The notes beneath the pieces were generated by a model. That model was given only the letters and a program-made list of their open reading frames with translations, had not been told where the DNA came from and did not search any database. From Spirilliplanes yamanashiensis (GTDB lineage Bacteria > Actinomycetota > Actinomycetes > Mycobacteriales > Micromonosporaceae), in contig NZ_BOOY01000003.1 of the NCBI RefSeq assembly GCF_016863475.1, positions 124,001 to 188,000 on the forward strand: a stretch of 64,000 bases of DNA, read 5' to 3'. The position numbers and the translations under genes were made by a program. This document shows, one piece after another, positions 7,555-16,942 of the stretch; position 1 is the first letter of the stretch; every line of letters begins with the position of its first letter.

Positions 7555-8520
7555 GTGTCGACGTCTGAGATATGGCAGCCACTATCTGATCGTCAGAGTG
7601 CAAGCCAGCAGTGGGCCCGAAGGGTCTCCCCGGCCCTGGCGGCCGCCCTACGGCAATGGATCATCCTCGCCGGTCGGGACATACCCAGCCAGGACCTCGA
7701 TCGCGTGCCTGTTCGACTGGGCATCCACCTGCACCTTGAGCTGGAAGAGGACGACGGTGAGTTTGTTGAGACCCTCAACCATCATGATTGGGTCCGCCAT
7801 GCCTTGGCCGAATCCGTATCGGACAAAGCCCTGCTCGACGTGGTTGACGCTCTCCTAGATCTGCTCCCCGCACGTGGGCAGGGTCCGAACAGGGCCGACC
7901 CATTGCCAATGCAGATCATCGCAGCGATGAACGCTACGAAGCGTGATCACCGCAAGAGCCTCCAGCAGCACCTCGACGATGCCCGGCTCATGTACCGCAT
8001 CTCGGAGGACGGGCGCCGTCTGGTGCGCCGCACCGACCGCGCTAGTGAGCTCGCCCTCAGGGATGCGAGCGCCGCTGCTGACCAGATGCCCTCGTCTGGG
8101 TCTGCATCGAAGTTCTTGGAGTCCGCATGGGAAGCTCTCGCCGGTTTGCATCCCGACCCTCCGCGGGCGTACAGCGAAGCTATCAAAGCTGTTGAGGCAG
8201 CAGCGCACTCGGTCGTTCAGCCCAACCACGCCAAGGCGACCCTCGGTACGATGCTCGGCGAACTCAAGAACGCCCGGCACCGCTTCGTCGCGGACGTCGG
8301 TCAGCCGGGCACTTCAGTCGGCCTTGAAACCGTGATCTCCATGGCGGAAGCGCTGTGGACGGGTCAAACTTCACGCCATGGCGGACAGTACCCGACCCTC
8401 ATGGAAGACCTGAGCCAGGCACGAGCCGCCCTGCATCTCGCAACCACACTGGTCACGTGGTTCGCCTCGCATGTTGTCCGGCGGGAGCCGAAGCCGGGCG
8501 TCGCGACGCTCATGCCGTAA
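7555..8520 (+). CDS. Abortive-infection C-terminal (Abi_C/HEPN-like) domain protein
   Basis: Predicted cytoplasmic protein of 321 residues from GTG 7555 (VSTSEIWQPLSDRQ). The N-terminal ~150 residues are helical and acidic (HLELEEDDGEF). The C-terminal domain (~186-307) resembles the Abi_C/AbiJ-type HEPN helical domain of phage-resistance proteins: YSEAIKAVEAAAHSVV, ATLGTMLGELKN, then SRHGGQ at 273-278 and a closing ALHLATTLVTWFASHV helix. In HEPN ribonucleases an Arg...His motif is catalytic; the RHGG here could serve, but an R-x4-6-H motif is not unambiguous. It is 56 bp upstream of the giant STAND gene on the same strand, has lower GC than the backbone, and is likely part of the same defence cassette. 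Family call is by pattern only. Confidence 0.55.
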   Translation: MSTSEIWQPLSDRQSASQQWARRVSPALAAALRQWIILAGRDIPSQDLDRVPVRLGIHLHLELEEDDGEFVETLNHHDWVRHALAESVSDKALLDVVDALLDLLPARGQGPNRADPLPMQIIAAMNATKRDHRKSLQQHLDDARLMYRISEDGRRLVRRTDRASELALRDASAAADQMPSSGSASKFLESAWEALAGLHPDPPRAYSEAIKAVEAAAHSVVQPNHAKATLGTMLGELKNARHRFVADVGQPGTSVGLETVISMAEALWTGQTSRHGGQYPTLMEDLSQARAALHLATTLVTWFASHVVRREPKPGVATLMP

Positions 8521-8576
8521 GGCTGCATAGCTTAGGCGCTATGACCATCCGGTACAGCAGTGTGTAATGGATCCTG

Positions 8577-11500
8577 ATGACAACAGACCTTCTTCGGCCC
8601 AGCCGTGACGGTGATCAGTTCCACTACGTGTGGGCCGCACGACAGTCACTGCGCCTGCTCGAACCGGGTACCCGGTTGGACTCCATCTATGTCGAGGGCG
8701 TTTCGGCCAGTGATGGCGCGGCTGGAAGGGGTCTGGAGGTCATCGATCTAGCGGAGTACTGGGGTACGAGTGACCCAGCTACAGCCGATCGAGTGGTCTA
8801 CAGGCAGCTTAAGCATTCGACGTCACAGAAAAGTGTCGAATGGACCGCTTCGTTCCTGAAGCGAACCCTCGCCGGGTTCGCGGAAAGATTCCGAAACTTC
8901 ATGGAGCACCACCCGAATAGGATTGATCGTGTCTCCTTCGAGGTGGTTTCAAATAGACCGGCATCGCCTAGTGTCCATGAAGCTATTTTGGACCTCGCCC
9001 TAGGTCGAGTACCATCTCCGGGCACACGTGGCGCGGCGGAATACATCCGCAAAGAACTCGCTCGCTCACTCGATCCGGTTGGAATTGCTCAGCTATGCGG
9101 GCAGCTGCGCATTGATGATACGGCGCCGGGATTGCTTCGGCTTCGGCCACTATTCGAGCAAGACCTAGGCGCCTTGCTCCCTGGCGCGCCGAGCGACTGC
9201 GCGCTTCGCCTTAAGGAAATGATCGGAAGTCGAGCTACGTCGGAGCATGGCAGCAACCCCCGCGTCGACAAAGTTGCTGTCCTGGCCGCGATTGGTACGT
9301 CGGAGGAGGCGCTCCTACCTGCGCCTAATCTTCTGCAGGCGCCTGCGACACTTGTCCAAACCTCGCATCTCTCGACGGTCGTCGAGCAAATCACTGGCCC
9401 AGAAACGAGTCCGATCATAGTTCATGCGCCAGGCGGCGTCGGAAAGTCGGTGCTCGCACGCACTATTGGCGCAGCGTTGCCCTCCGGATCGGTGGCGGTA
9501 GTCTACGACTGTTTTGGCAACGGCTCCTACCGATTGCCCAGCAGCGGGAGGCACGAACCTAAACGGGCGCTGGTCCAAATCGTGAATGAACTGGCGGCTA
9601 AGGGTCTGTGTGATCCCCTGATTCCGTCGGATACCGCTGGACAGGATGATTACTTTCGGATCTTCGTGAAGCGAGTGGCAAACGCCGCCGATGTCGTCAG
9701 AACGCAGGGCCCGGACGCGCTGCTGGTGTTAGTAGTAGATGCCGCGGATAATGCGGTGCTGGTTGCCGGCGAGACCGGAGCAGTTGCCTTCGCGCCGGGG
9801 CTACTTCGCGAACAGCTGCCGACGGGTACCCGGCTAGTCATGCTTTGTCGGTCAGAGCGTCTTGACATCCTCGATCCACCGCCGGGACGCCGCACCATTG
9901 CCCTCTCGGGGTTCACTTCAAGTGAAAGTGCAACCTTGCTGCGAGCATCGTTCCCGGGAGCGGCTGACCGAGATGCCGCGGAGTTCCACGCGCTAACAGG
10001 CGGAAACCCTCGGGTTCAAGTAACGGCGCTAGGTTCGGCACAATCGTTGCCCGAGTTGCTCAGCCGTTTAGGACAGTTCCGTGAATCCAAGCTCGATGGC
10101 TTCAATGCCCTGATGCAGGAATTGGTGGAGCGACTCAAGGACCAACACCACGGATCAAGTGAGATCGACCAAATATGCGTTGGATTGGCCGCTCTGCGGC
10201 CCATGATTCCCATACGAGTGCTAGCGCGACTCGCTCAGGTCGACGCCGCCTTGGTGGAAAGCTTTGTAGCCGATCTCGGCCATCCGCTTCTCATTGATGG
10301 GGGGACCGTTCAATTCCGGGACGAACCGACGGAAACCTGGTTCCGTGAGAACTTCCGTCCCGTGGGGGAGGACCTAGACCACTTGCTCAGCAAGCTCAAG
10401 CCTATCGCCGCTGAGGACCCGTACGCGGCGGCATCTATTCCCGCCCTACTGTGGGAGGCGCGCCGGGTCGATGAGCTACTACGCCTCGCTCTATCGGACG
10501 AAGCCCTACCATTTGATGACGTCGACGATGAACAACTACGAAGTTTGCAGCGAACCGAGATCGACCAGGAACGTGCGCAGTTCGCGTTGAAAGCTGCGCT
10601 ACGAGAAGGCCGCGAGTTCGAAGCGGGACGCCTGGCACTCAAGGTCGGCGCGCTTACTGCCGGCCGTACTCGCCGATTGCAGCTCATACGGCAAAACACC
10701 GATCTGGCTGCCGCCTTCCTTGACTCACATATTGTCGAGCAGTTGATAGCCGGCAGGAACTTGACGGGGGACTGGCCCAATTCGAATCTGCCGGCCGAAG
10801 GAGCGCTGCTGTCAGGTGCCGCTGGCCGGACCCATCAGGCGCGAAACCGGTTGCGGAGTGCACAGCTATGGATGAGCGCGTGGACACGGAACGCGCGAGA
10901 GCGAGGCGAGCGCCCGCGTATCGGCCGCAGCGATATCGCTCTAGTCGCATGGGGGCTTCTAAACACTGACGGTGCCGAAGCGTGCGCCGAGTACCTTCGT
11001 CGATGGACACCTGATACGGTCGCCTTCGATGCGGGCATCATCGTCGCCCGGCGCCTGCTCGACGCAGGAAGGTTCGCGGAAGTGAATCGGTTGGCGTCGG
11101 TAGACGGTCCACCACATTTGGCATTCGCTGTTGCCCAAGCTTGTGCTGAGGTCGGCCAAGAATTGGGTGCGCCAGCAGTCCGCCGTGTGATCAAGGCGTT
11201 GTCATCGACCGAGGGACGACTGTCCGTGTCGGACCGGGCTGCATATGGGTCGACGGAGTCGAGAGTTCACGACAACGGAGTAGCGGCAGTAATATGGGCG
11301 GTCGCTTTCGGGCGGCAACACGACCTGTTGAGCGATCTCACCGGAGCGGAGCTTCTCTCTCGATACCTGCCTGAAGATCTTGGACACCGTGCAGGCGACA
11401 GATATGAGAGAGATACCCTCGAACTCCTTGTTGGGTTCGCGCTTCTTGCTCGCCTTCGGGGGCAACAGTTCGATCTGGACGCTATAGCGGCAAAGGAGGT

Positions 11501-14500
11501 CCGTGAGGCGCAGAACCGGCCAGCATACGCATCGTCGTCATCACGGGCGCAAACGTACAGAGCCAATGTGGCACCGTTGGCCGGCTGGCTTGATCTATAT
11601 GTGGATGTGCTCCTCGGAACCGATCTCGATTTGTGGACCCGGCACGAAAAGCTTGACGCGTTTTTCGCAAAATCCTACTCCTACGATCCGCCTCACTTCC
11701 TCCTTGACGCCATCTGTCGGATAGCGATTCGGGCTTTGGCTGCCGTCAGGGACGATGCCCGAGGCGATCGGTTTGTGCAGTTCTGCATTTCGCAGGTCGC
11801 CACCTTGGCCCGAGCTACTCTGACACAGGTCGTTCGCATCAGCGCGGGGCATCCTCATCTGCATGGTGTCGCTGTAGAGACCGCTACAGCCGTCCGGACC
11901 TCGATCGATGAAACCCGAGGAGAATCAGGCTATAACATCGAGTCCCTTATTGCGCTGGCCCGAGCGACGTACCGGCTTGGAGGCGCAGAAGCTCGTGCCC
12001 ACTTCGAGCAAGCCGCGGCGCTGGCCGATCGCGTGGGCGATGACGCTCATGTTCGCTGGGCCACGTTGTTGCAGATAGCGGATGCAGCCGGCGCAGCGGA
12101 CCGCCGGCAACCCGAACGCGCTTACCGCCTTGCTCAAGTGGCTGAAAATCTGGAGCCGTATGTCGGGGACAGAGTCGACCTCGCCCAAGCACTACAGAAG
12201 GCGGGGAAGCTAGACATCACCACGGCAATCGCGGTTGGATCGCGATGGCGCGATCGGCGAACCGCGACCATTTCGGAGCTGGCAAGAGCCCTTCTTGCGA
12301 GCGACGAGGCATTACTGCACCCGATGCCGTTGGTTGCCGTGGCTCTGCTCCCGCTCGGAGATCACTGGTGGAGCTTGGACGTCATTACGCGCGCAATGCG
12401 ACAGGATCCTGAGCGAGCTGGCACGATTCTCAAGGTCTTAAGCGAGTTCGAACGAGCTGTGAAACACAGTGCAGAAGACTTCCGCAGGCTTGACGACGTC
12501 GCCACTGAAACGCACACCACATTGGAGGGAACCTGCTTTGCGGCCGACGTCCGCACCGTCTTCGAACCTGCGTCCTACGTTTCTAGAATGTGGTCGGAGA
12601 CTGATGGTGCAGACGTACCCAGCAGGCACCACGACGGCGACATCCCACGTTTTGAACTGACGTCAGCGACCGGCTGGGCAGAAGCGCTGGCAATGGCGAA
12701 GGACCATGATGGGCACCGGAACGTACGACTTGAGCATGTTTATGAGCAAGCCGGTAAAGTAGCAGCCTTCCAGAAAGCAGTTATGGTCGCTGCCTTCCGC
12801 GACTGTCCGCAGGCTGACTTGTTTGATGTAGACAGGTTGTTGAATTCCATCGGCCCGCCGCAGAGCATGCCGTACGGGCTGCGCGCGGAGGTTAAGAACC
12901 TTGCCAGGACGGCGGTTGCGCGGTTCTGCCGTGAGATTGTCGGCAAGAGTTGGCAGCCAATCAATCTTGAGAAGCTGGCACAGGCGGCTGGAGAGCCCGG
13001 GGCGGACTACGTTGGACAAGCGCAACGCGCTGCCGGCGCAACAGCGCGACCGTTGGACGCGGAGGAGGCGTTCGCTCTTGCTGGTCGACTTGCTGGTCGC
13101 GTTAGCCCGGAGCAGGCAGGCGTACTTCTCGATGAGGGGCTCCGCCTATTCGCCGAGGTGGCTGAGGTCAACGCTGGCGACGGCCGGTTCGAATCGTTGC
13201 CTCCCGCCCCGGAGTCGATCGCCCATGCGGTTGCCGGCACGCTTTGGGCCACGCTAGCTGACGTAGAGGACGCAAACCGGTGGCGCGCAGCGCACAGTGT
13301 CCGGCTTCTCCTCGCCCTCGACTGCCGGGACGTCACTGGGCCGCTCCTCGACCTCGCCATGGGCAGAACGAGCCCGGTGTTATACGTCGATGGCCGACTG
13401 CCTTTCTACGAGAAGCACGCACGACAATGGTTGTTGCTGGGCCTTGCCCGAGCGGCCCAGGAGCTCGACGCACTAGCGGCCACTGCGCAGTTCGAACCGT
13501 TACTACGCCAAGTCTTGTTCGATGACGATCCGCACGTGGTGATGCAGCACAGTGCCCAGTCGGCCATAGTTGCCATGTCTCGGCACGGTTTCGATTCATT
13601 AGATCAGTCAGACACCGCCGCCGCGTTGCGCATCGGGTCACCGACTGCGGTGACCGAAACAAACAGATGGGGAACAGGGCGGCGGGTAGTCCATAGACTC
13701 GCGGACATATCTACCTTGCTTGAGGATGAATCCTGTGCCGAAAGCGCAGATGCCGTCATCGATGACGAAGAGAGTGACGACGCGATGGTGGGCCCTGCGG
13801 ACGGGGATAGCCGCGAACCCCGATTTCGCTTCTTCATGGACTTCACGGACCATTGGTGCTCCGCGCTGGGTAACGCGTTCGACATCAGTGCAGGGAGCAT
13901 TCAGGAGCTGATTGAGGAGATTTTGCTCGATCGGTGGGGAACGTCTTTTAGGGGGAAGTATGACGAGGATCCTCGCCATCAGCTCAGGCTTTACAATCGT
14001 GACAAGTACTCCCACAAGTCAGAGTATCCTCATTCTGACGACCTAAACTTCTATCTTAGTTCACATGCTCTATTTGAGTTGGCGGGGCGATTGATCGATG
14101 CACTGCCAGTCATCGTTCGGGCCGGCGAAGATGAAAGCGAGTGGGAAGAGTTTCTGAATCGGCACGTGATCACTCGGCGGGATGGGAGGTGGCTGGCTGA
14201 TCGCCGCGATGCAGCTCCCCCCGATGAGCTCCGAGATCCCGGGGATGGGCTTGCTGATGGTAGCTCCAGGGAACATCTGAACCGGCGATGGAAACAGGGC
14301 CTTGCCGCGGCAGACTGTTTGGCGCAGTTGTCACCGACCTCCGAGTGGGTCACAGTGTGGCTGGATTCTTGGGCGGCAACCTACACGCGGACTGAAGTAG
14401 TAAATGTTATGAGCGCGCTGGTCAACGCGACGACCGGGCCAGCGCTCCTACGAGCGTTAGAAACTGCTCCGGACAAGCACGCCTTCCGGCTCCCCGGCGC

Positions 14501-14984
14501 CGGTGACGAAGACTTTGAAATCGACGTCCCTGACTTCAGGCTGACTGGATGGCTCCACACCCCGGGGCATCGCAGTGGGATCGACGAACGCGACCCGTAC
14601 AGCGGCGGGATTAAGTTTCCGCCTGTTCGACCTACTGCAGATATCGTCGGCACCATAGGGGCGGTCCCTGATCTCGACCTACGTACTTGGAGCATCGGCA
14701 GTGAGCCTGCCCTTCGGTCGCTGGTTTGGAGTGACGTCGAACGCGGCGGTGCGAGTGAGCGGGGGAGCGTCGGTCAGCGGCTCACAATGCGAAGGGCCGA
14801 CCTGACGGAGCTACTTCGCCGCACTGGTCGCAGCCTCATTGTTGAGGTCAAAATCACTCGACGTTGCGAGGAAAGCCATTCCCGATCATCACCTATAAGG
14901 AGCCCAGACGATGACAACACCGCTCCCCGAAAATGCACCAAGTACTTCCTCTTTGATCAGTTCGGAATCCGTCACGAACTTTGA
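8577..14984 (+). CDS. Giant STAND NTPase with N-terminal Cap4-like (DUF4297) nuclease domain, Avs-like
   Basis: Protein of 2135 residues. The N-terminal domain (~10-200) has DUF4297/Cap4 dsDNA-nuclease features: DGDQFHYVWA (11-20), an acidic IYVEG (37-41), and the PD-(D/E)xK-type VVYRQLKHS (Q77, K79). The STAND ATPase (~265-480) has Walker A APGGVGKS (284-291), Walker B LLVLVVDAAD (382-391), a CRSERL sensor region (424-429) and TGGNP. The remaining ~1600 residues are mainly helical, TPR-like sequence, as expected for a ligand sensor. Family knowledge: STAND NTPases with nuclease effectors (Avs proteins) sense phage proteins, oligomerise and cut DNA; the trigger here is unknown. GC is well below neighbours, and leucine TTA codons occur at residues 385, 498 and 1288 (rare in high-GC actinomycetes), showing acquisition. 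The downstream gene overlaps its 3' end by 74 bp. Confidence 0.8.
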   Translation: MTTDLLRPSRDGDQFHYVWAARQSLRLLEPGTRLDSIYVEGVSASDGAAGRGLEVIDLAEYWGTSDPATADRVVYRQLKHSTSQKSVEWTASFLKRTLAGFAERFRNFMEHHPNRIDRVSFEVVSNRPASPSVHEAILDLALGRVPSPGTRGAAEYIRKELARSLDPVGIAQLCGQLRIDDTAPGLLRLRPLFEQDLGALLPGAPSDCALRLKEMIGSRATSEHGSNPRVDKVAVLAAIGTSEEALLPAPNLLQAPATLVQTSHLSTVVEQITGPETSPIIVHAPGGVGKSVLARTIGAALPSGSVAVVYDCFGNGSYRLPSSGRHEPKRALVQIVNELAAKGLCDPLIPSDTAGQDDYFRIFVKRVANAADVVRTQGPDALLVLVVDAADNAVLVAGETGAVAFAPGLLREQLPTGTRLVMLCRSERLDILDPPPGRRTIALSGFTSSESATLLRASFPGAADRDAAEFHALTGGNPRVQVTALGSAQSLPELLSRLGQFRESKLDGFNALMQELVERLKDQHHGSSEIDQICVGLAALRPMIPIRVLARLAQVDAALVESFVADLGHPLLIDGGTVQFRDEPTETWFRENFRPVGEDLDHLLSKLKPIAAEDPYAAASIPALLWEARRVDELLRLALSDEALPFDDVDDEQLRSLQRTEIDQERAQFALKAALREGREFEAGRLALKVGALTAGRTRRLQLIRQNTDLAAAFLDSHIVEQLIAGRNLTGDWPNSNLPAEGALLSGAAGRTHQARNRLRSAQLWMSAWTRNARERGERPRIGRSDIALVAWGLLNTDGAEACAEYLRRWTPDTVAFDAGIIVARRLLDAGRFAEVNRLASVDGPPHLAFAVAQACAEVGQELGAPAVRRVIKALSSTEGRLSVSDRAAYGSTESRVHDNGVAAVIWAVAFGRQHDLLSDLTGAELLSRYLPEDLGHRAGDRYERDTLELLVGFALLARLRGQQFDLDAIAAKEVREAQNRPAYASSSSRAQTYRANVAPLAGWLDLYVDVLLGTDLDLWTRHEKLDAFFAKSYSYDPPHFLLDAICRIAIRALAAVRDDARGDRFVQFCISQVATLARATLTQVVRISAGHPHLHGVAVETATAVRTSIDETRGESGYNIESLIALARATYRLGGAEARAHFEQAAALADRVGDDAHVRWATLLQIADAAGAADRRQPERAYRLAQVAENLEPYVGDRVDLAQALQKAGKLDITTAIAVGSRWRDRRTATISELARALLASDEALLHPMPLVAVALLPLGDHWWSLDVITRAMRQDPERAGTILKVLSEFERAVKHSAEDFRRLDDVATETHTTLEGTCFAADVRTVFEPASYVSRMWSETDGADVPSRHHDGDIPRFELTSATGWAEALAMAKDHDGHRNVRLEHVYEQAGKVAAFQKAVMVAAFRDCPQADLFDVDRLLNSIGPPQSMPYGLRAEVKNLARTAVARFCREIVGKSWQPINLEKLAQAAGEPGADYVGQAQRAAGATARPLDAEEAFALAGRLAGRVSPEQAGVLLDEGLRLFAEVAEVNAGDGRFESLPPAPESIAHAVAGTLWATLADVEDANRWRAAHSVRLLLALDCRDVTGPLLDLAMGRTSPVLYVDGRLPFYEKHARQWLLLGLARAAQELDALAATAQFEPLLRQVLFDDDPHVVMQHSAQSAIVAMSRHGFDSLDQSDTAAALRIGSPTAVTETNRWGTGRRVVHRLADISTLLEDESCAESADAVIDDEESDDAMVGPADGDSREPRFRFFMDFTDHWCSALGNAFDISAGSIQELIEEILLDRWGTSFRGKYDEDPRHQLRLYNRDKYSHKSEYPHSDDLNFYLSSHALFELAGRLIDALPVIVRAGEDESEWEEFLNRHVITRRDGRWLADRRDAAPPDELRDPGDGLADGSSREHLNRRWKQGLAAADCLAQLSPTSEWVTVWLDSWAATYTRTEVVNVMSALVNATTGPALLRALETAPDKHAFRLPGAGDEDFEIDVPDFRLTGWLHTPGHRSGIDERDPYSGGIKFPPVRPTADIVGTIGAVPDLDLRTWSIGSEPALRSLVWSDVERGGASERGSVGQRLTMRRADLTELLRRTGRSLIVEVKITRRCEESHSRSSPIRSPDDDNTAPRKCTKYFLFDQFGIRHEL

Positions 14985-15681
14985 ACACATACTCGAGTTC
15001 GGCAAGCGCCTTAGTGAACAACTCGACCCTGGTGACGTCCTCGGCCGGTGGATGTCGCATCACATAGCAGAGTTGATAATTCGCGCCGAGTCGGCTACTG
15101 ATGACCTGAGGGATTCGGCTGAGAAGGCTGCGTCTGATGTCATCATGAAACTGTGGGCCAACCGTGACGGCGCTCCCTGGCGGAGGAAACCGCTCCGCGA
15201 CTTCGATGAAGTCTTCGCAGCCCTTGAGCGCCTTGGCTCTGAAACGACAAGATGGGGGTATACCAGAATATTCGACGATCAGTCGCGACCCACCGATGAG
15301 CAGACCAGCAACAGCGTCCTTCTTGCCGCGGCGTGCGATCTTGATCATTACACTCGAAGCGTCGTCCGCTCCGTTGTCGCACTCGCGGCTTCTGAGGCCG
15401 AATCCGACGAAGAGCCCTGGGTTCGGGTCGGGATAAAGCTTGTCGAGGATGGTCAAGCTCGGGCTATCCGCCGACTTCAAAGTCTGCGATTGCGCGCGCG
15501 CCTGCGCGGGGAGGAATCTGACTCTGTGACGCCTGAGAATTTGGATCTAGACGACCACGATCCGATTCTCGAAGGATTGAGCGAGTCTCTGTCTTACGCT
15601 GCCGACGCTTTCCTACGTATTCAAAGTAGACTGCCGTTGCCGGAGTCGAATGATGTTGATGATAAACAACAGGCTGATTGA
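14911..15681 (+). CDS. Small helical partner of the STAND NTPase (unknown function)
   Basis: Protein of 256 residues whose ATG at 14911 lies inside the 3' end of the STAND gene; AAGGAG eight bases upstream supports this start. The 74-bp overlap implies translational coupling and co-function. The sequence is predicted mostly helical, with no recognisable enzyme motif: FEHILEFGKRLSEQLDPGDVLGRWMSHHIAELI, DLRDSAEKAASDVIMKLWANRDG, KPLRDFDEVFAALERLG, then an acidic C-terminus (ESNDVDDKQQAD). Possible roles are regulator/immunity factor or sensor adaptor of the large nuclease; this is inference from gene arrangement alone. No membrane segment. Confidence 0.75.
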   Translation: MTTPLPENAPSTSSLISSESVTNFEHILEFGKRLSEQLDPGDVLGRWMSHHIAELIIRAESATDDLRDSAEKAASDVIMKLWANRDGAPWRRKPLRDFDEVFAALERLGSETTRWGYTRIFDDQSRPTDEQTSNSVLLAAACDLDHYTRSVVRSVVALAASEAESDEEPWVRVGIKLVEDGQARAIRRLQSLRLRARLRGEESDSVTPENLDLDDHDPILEGLSESLSYAADAFLRIQSRLPLPESNDVDDKQQAD

Positions 15682-15929
15682 CTTGCCCCTGGCGACTATT
15701 GACGGCCCGCCACCCAGTCCGGGCCCAGTGATGGCAGTGGCATTTTTTGTCTCGAGCGATCGGCACGTTCCGGGCAAAGGGCCGACTTACCGAATCGGTC
15801 AGGAGGCGTTGTCGCCGCTCCAGCTACAGTGTTCCGCAGACCGCTGGCAGCTCCATCGCAGACGCCATTAGGTCATCTGTCCTTCGTCAGGACGTTTCGG
15901 CACCGTTCCACTCCCGCTATCGTCTAGCC

Positions 15930-16484
15930 ATGTCTCTGGTCATCTGGGCGTACGAGATCGCGGGTCGGAATCTCGCTGCAGCGCTACCACGCCGCTGGGC
16001 TCACGTGCAAGGAGTGGCGTGGAAGGCGCGGAGTCTCTCGACAGTGGTCGGGGACGACGCAGCGATTCTAGAGGCAGCAGCGGTCCTGCACGATGTCGGC
16101 TACGCCCCAAACGTTGTTCGTACTGGCTTCCATCCGCTCGACGGGGCTTTGTACCTGCGATCGATTGAGGCGCCCGAGCGCCTGGTGCACCTCGTAGCCC
16201 ATCACTCATGCGCGGTCCGGGAAGCGCAGCTCCGCGGACTTGCCGACCAGCTGGCAGAGTTCGTTGATGAGGAGAGCCCGATACGGGACGCGCTGTGGAT
16301 GTGTGACCTCACCACGACGCCCGACGGAGAGCCCACCAGCTTCCAGAGCCGGGTTGAGGAGATCAAGCAGCGGTACGGCCCGGACGACTTGGTGACGGCC
16401 TTCATCGACGCCGCTGCCCCGGACCTGTCGGCAGCCATCGACCGCACCACCGCGCGCCTGCGGGAACAGGTTCAACCGATGTAG
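15930..16484 (+). CDS. HD-domain phosphohydrolase-like protein
   Basis: Protein of 184 residues from ATG 15930 (MSLVIWAYEIAGRNLA); in-frame sequence back to 15747 is not protein-like. Metal-binding HD signature: RRWAHVQGVAWKA (first His), AAVLHDVGYAP (HD pair) and later VAHHSCA. HD proteins hydrolyse phosphomonoesters or nucleotides; the substrate is unknown. Comparable HD genes sit near the regulatory end of many AICEs, so a role in element control is plausible. Its 3' end overlaps the convergent Nudix gene by 13 bp, so the two transcripts overlap antisense. Confidence 0.8.
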   Translation: MSLVIWAYEIAGRNLAAALPRRWAHVQGVAWKARSLSTVVGDDAAILEAAAVLHDVGYAPNVVRTGFHPLDGALYLRSIEAPERLVHLVAHHSCAVREAQLRGLADQLAEFVDEESPIRDALWMCDLTTTPDGEPTSFQSRVEEIKQRYGPDDLVTAFIDAAAPDLSAAIDRTTARLREQVQPM

Positions 16485-16939
16485 GGCTCTTGCGCCTCTA
16501 GGCCGTGCTTGATGCGGAGAAGCATCGTCGGGTGTATCCGGCGCTCCGCCAGCTCGGCCGGGTCCACCCAATCCACCTGGCTGGACTCGTCGCTGGTCCG
16601 TAGCGACCCGCCCACCGGACGTGCCCGCAGGCAGATCGAGAATTCCTGCCGAACCTCGCCGTCGTCGTAGGCGATGACATGCCTCGGGTTCGAGTAGATG
16701 CCGGAGATTCCAACGATCTCGACGTCAATCCCGGTCTCTTCACTGACCTCACGGATGGCAGCCTGAGCAGTACTTTCGCCGAGATCCTGAGCGCCACCGG
16801 GAAGCGCCCAGTAGCCGTTGTCCGAACGCCTGATGAGGAGCACCCGGCCACTCTCGTCCAGTACGACAACCGCGACAGCCACCACCAGGGCGTTCGCTCG
16901 GGGGGCGTCAGGGTCGTTGAGGTAGTCCGTCTTAGGCAT
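16472..16939 (-). CDS. Nudix hydrolase, candidate Pif-like transfer-immunity protein
   Basis: Protein of 155 residues from ATG 16939. The Nudix box is complete: GGAQDLGESTAQAAIREVSEETGI (positions ~48-71), matching GX5EX7REUXEEXGU in spacing and in its catalytic Glu residues. It is preceded by beta strands RANALVVAVAVVVLDESGRVLLIRR. Nudix enzymes cleave nucleoside diphosphates linked to another moiety. In the related element pSAM2, the Nudix protein Pif blocks redundant transfer into cells that already carry the element; position and family make this a likely homologue, but that is inference. It lies 3 bp downstream of the XRE regulator in one minus-strand operon. Confidence 0.88.
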   Translation of the reverse strand: MPKTDYLNDPDAPRANALVVAVAVVVLDESGRVLLIRRSDNGYWALPGGAQDLGESTAQAAIREVSEETGIDVEIVGISGIYSNPRHVIAYDDGEVRQEFSICLRARPVGGSLRTSDESSQVDWVDPAELAERRIHPTMLLRIKHGLEAQEPYIG

Positions 16940-16942
16940 GCC

